36,356 nt of DNA from Acidobacteriota bacterium (lineage in GTDB: Bacteria > Acidobacteriota > Terriglobia > Terriglobales > Acidobacteriaceae): positions 1 through 36,356 of the forward strand of contig JAFAUE010000092.1 of assembly GCA_019243475.1 (NCBI GenBank), read 5' to 3'. The notes under the pieces are model-generated. The model was not told the origin of the DNA. It did no database searches and was given only the letters and a program-made list of their open reading frames with translations. Within the stretch, counting starts at the first letter, position 1. Each line of letters begins with the position of its first letter. Position numbers and translations under genes: made by a program. Positions 34,526 through 36,356 of the stretch are shown in pieces.

Positions 34526-35380
34526 CTAGCGCAGAAGATCTTCGAGTTCGATTGACTGATCGGTCTTCTCGTCTCGGTACTTCACGAGGACCGGCGTATA
34601 CAGCGACAATCCCCACTCCTTGCCCATGCCTCGAGTAACTGCGCGCGAGCCGGGCACGACGACCGCATTTTCGGGAATCTCTAGTGGACGATCACCGGAA
34701 GAGCGAAGCACCTGGCCGCGTACCAGGTCATAGACCGGCGTAGAGCGGGTGAGCATAGTGCCTGCTCCAAGCACTGCACGGCTGTGGACTAGTGTCCCTT
34801 CGTAAACACCACAATTGCCACCTACCAAGACATCGTCTTCGATGATGACAGGCGAAGCGTTCACTGGTTCGAGCACGCCGCCGATTTGTGCTGCGGCGCT
34901 CAGGTGCACGCGCTTCCCGATTTGGGCGCAGGATCCCACTAAGGCATGAGAATCGACCATCGTGCACTCATCTACATAAGCGCCGGCGTTGATGAACATC
35001 GGCGGCATGCAGATGACCGTCGGCGCGACGTAGGCTCCTGTGCGAATAGATGAGCCACCGGGGACAATCCGAACCTTATCGTTGGCTTCGAAGTGGCGGG
35101 GAGGGTAGGTTCCTTTATCGACAAACGAAAGGACCCCGCCGTGCCACTCGCGCAAAGTCCCAATGCGGAATCCGACGAGAATTCCTTGCTTCACCCAGGA
35201 ATTTACCTGCCAGCGCCCGTCGATCTTCTCTGCCGCTCGAATCTCGCCATGAGTGAGCGCTTCGCGAAAACGCTCGAAGGTCGCGTGTGCAAGAGGCACT
35301 TCATTTGCACGCGCGCCTGCTTCGTAAAGCCGCTCGATTTCCTCGCGCAAACTTGCGATCACCGGTGAGGTATGGGACAT
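34526..35380 (-). CDS. dapD: Tetrahydrodipicolinate N-succinyltransferase
   Basis: A 284-residue protein matching DapD over its whole length. It transfers succinyl from succinyl-CoA to tetrahydrodipicolinate, a step of the succinylase branch of lysine and meso-diaminopimelate synthesis, in the cytoplasm. An N-terminal helical part (residues 1-100) is followed by left-handed beta-helix hexapeptide repeats with family motifs: [55 protein letters not shown] and [10 protein letters not shown]. The C-terminal strands are also typical. It is divergent from the PIG-L gene, with 60 bp between starts, and converges on the PP-loop gene. No other dap gene is visible in the window. This is the most secure identification here. 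Confidence 0.97.
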   Translation of the reverse strand: MSHTSPVIASLREEIERLYEAGARANEVPLAHATFERFREALTHGEIRAAEKIDGRWQVNSWVKQGILVGFRIGTLREWHGGVLSFVDKGTYPPRHFEANDKVRIVPGGSSIRTGAYVAPTVICMPPMFINAGAYVDECTMVDSHALVGSCAQIGKRVHLSAAAQIGGVLEPVNASPVIIEDDVLVGGNCGVYEGTLVHSRAVLGAGTMLTRSTPVYDLVRGQVLRSSGDRPLEIPENAVVVPGSRAVTRGMGKEWGLSLYTPVLVKYRDEKTDQSIELEDLLR

Positions 35381-35410
35381 TTGCTGTTGGAGTATAAATC
35401 GAAAAACGCG

Positions 35411-35425
35411 GCCGCATTTTGCGGC
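35411..35425. repeat. Perfect hairpin before the PIG-L start
   Basis: GCCGCA-TTT-TGCGGC is a perfect six-pair stem with a three-base loop, ending 15 bp before the PIG-L ATG at 35441 and directly followed by AAGG, a possible ribosome binding site. A hairpin there could reduce translation start. A TATAAA element at 35393-35398 may be the -10 of this gene. Confidence 0.42.
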
Positions 35426-35440
35426 AAGGCTCGCTTGTAC

Positions 35441-36223
35441 ATGGAATCATCACTGCTTCCGCTTCTTGGGCGTACGCTTGTGATCGTTGCCCATCCTGAC
35501 GACGAGTCCATCTCCTGCGGCGGTGTGCTGCAGCGGATGAGAGAGCCGTGCGTCGTCTTTGCGACCGACGGCGCGCCGGAAGATGAATACTTCTGGCGCA
35601 GATACGGTACACGCGAGTGCTATGCCGCGTTGCGCGAAGAGGAAGCACGAGCGGCGCTGGGTGAGGTTGGGGTGCCCGACGTCGAGTTTCTTGCCCGGCA
35701 GGCCGAACTGCCTTTAGTCGACCAGCGTCTCTATGCCGCGTTGCCGCCTGCATTCTCTGCTTTGGCGAGGCTCATCGAGAAGCGGCAGCCGGAGTGCCTA
35801 TTGACACTGGCTTACGAAGGGGGTCATCCCGACCACGACGCTGTCAGTTTTCTTTCGGCTCAGCTTGGCCGCGCGTTCTCTCTCCCGGTTTGGGAAGCCC
35901 CGCTTTACCATCGCAGCACCACAGGCGAAGGTGTCTATCAGCAGTTTGTGGAAGAAGGGGACGAAGTGATAGAGCACAACGTGATAGGTGACGAGTTGCA
36001 GGCCAAGGTGCGAATGCTGGGCTGCTACAAATCGCAGTTCAATGCGCTACCGTCGTTTTCGACGGAGCGCGAACGCTTTCGTCCGCAAGCCGCCTATGAT
36101 TACAGCCAGCGTCCTCATTCGGGAAACCTCAATTACGAGATATGGCAATGGCGGATGAAACCAGAGGAAGTGTGTGCCGCGTTTGTCGATTTTGAAAGGT
36201 CGACTGCTCCGTTACAGAAATGA
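35441..36223 (+). CDS. PIG-L family deacetylase
   Basis: The frame opens at 35372, but the ATG at 35441 gives 260 residues and begins directly before the family motif. Zinc-binding signatures are visible: [12 protein letters not shown] near the start and HPDHDAVSF in the middle. PIG-L proteins (also LmbE-like, including MshB and BshB) remove acetyl groups from N-acetylglucosamine-containing compounds. The stop overlaps the start of the next gene by four bases (ATGA), so the two are translationally coupled, suggesting that this deacetylase and the glycosyltransferase act on one glycan or glycoconjugate. A bacillithiol role (BshB) is possible but not shown. A hairpin lies just before its ribosome binding site. 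Confidence 0.9.
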   Translation: MESSLLPLLGRTLVIVAHPDDESISCGGVLQRMREPCVVFATDGAPEDEYFWRRYGTRECYAALREEEARAALGEVGVPDVEFLARQAELPLVDQRLYAALPPAFSALARLIEKRQPECLLTLAYEGGHPDHDAVSFLSAQLGRAFSLPVWEAPLYHRSTTGEGVYQQFVEEGDEVIEHNVIGDELQAKVRMLGCYKSQFNALPSFSTERERFRPQAAYDYSQRPHSGNLNYEIWQWRMKPEEVCAAFVDFERSTAPLQK

Positions 36224-36356
36224 CTGCAGGCCAATGGGACGCGAACCGCAAGCTGCGCATCTTGTACGTTGCTTACTCGCTGTTGCCAGTTTCGGAAAAC
36301 AGCGCCGGCGGGGCAGAGCAAGTTCTCTGGACGCTGGAGCGAGAGATTCACGCTCG
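36220..36356 (+). CDS. Glycosyltransferase family 4-like protein (5' end only)
   Basis: An ATG at 36220 overlaps the PIG-L stop by four bases and opens a frame that runs off the right edge (45 codons). It reads KLRILYVAYSLLPVSE then NSAGGAEQVLWTLEREI, the N-terminal strand and GGAEQ-type motif of GT4 glycosyltransferases with a GT-B fold. Bacillithiol synthase BshA usually has a different GGSGVVATELG-like motif, so BshA is not supported. The donor and acceptor sugars are unknown. Confidence 0.8.
   Translation, partial: MTAGQWDANRKLRILYVAYSLLPVSENSAGGAEQVLWTLEREIHA

Noticed and set aside
36220-36356. Partial glycosyltransferase as bacillithiol BshA
   Set aside because: The visible motif is GGAEQVL rather than the GGSGVVATELG-like start of BshA.

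Overview
This 36 kb window is bacterial chromosomal DNA with moderately high GC, judged by eye. The gene content fits an Acidobacteriota genome, probably class Terriglobia: an outer-membrane beta-barrel with an N-terminal carboxypeptidase-regulatory-like domain, a large multihaem protein with LVIVD-type repeats, a YncE/alkaline-phosphatase-type fusion, secreted DinB-like proteins, a succinylase-type dapD and short heptamer repeats between genes. The lineage is an inference from gene content. No rRNA, tRNA, transposase, integrase, phage gene or CRISPR array was seen.

Layout. At 1-6.1 kb are a truncated Nudix hydrolase (-), a Rossmann/DUF2520 protein (+), an APC permease with a C-terminal cytosolic domain (-) preceded by a 54-residue membrane protein, a divergent glutamine synthetase with a good promoter (+) and a small hypothetical protein (-). 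At 6.2-8.3 kb are a secreted MetX-like alpha/beta hydrolase (-) and a PhyH-type dioxygenase (+). At 8.4-14.6 kb a minus-strand pair encodes an outer-membrane barrel and a 1287-residue protein with ten haem-binding motifs followed by an LVIVD-like propeller. This is the best candidate for an unusual system, a possible porin-cytochrome conduit.

At 15-20.3 kb are a DinB protein, two tandem CRP/FNR-like dyads upstream of a TonB protein, a second 54-residue membrane protein behind a tandem 13-bp repeat, a heparanase-like GH79 enzyme, a secreted HEAT-like protein (-) and a secreted DinB protein. At 20.5-28.6 kb are a PLP aminotransferase, a lipoprotein with two GlcG/HbpS-like domains (-) divergent from a YncE/phosphoesterase fusion, a bacilliredoxin and a Tat-exported amidase (-). 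At 28.7-31.5 kb are a medium-chain dehydrogenase broken by an apparent one-base insertion and a secreted four-module rhodanese. The intergenic region after the rhodanese carries opposed arrays of a 7-bp repeat. At 31.7-36.4 kb are an FHA-GAF-PP2C phosphatase (-) with a small overlapping downstream ORF, a PP-loop ATPase of the diphthine-ammonia ligase type, dapD (-), and a PIG-L deacetylase overlapping a glycosyltransferase that runs off the right edge.

Most genes look monocistronic or paired. The likely functional units are barrel plus cytochrome, the 54-residue protein plus APC permease, and PIG-L plus glycosyltransferase. Many products have export signals, which suggests a cell that invests in envelope chemistry, extracellular polymer turnover and periplasmic redox or sulfur reactions.
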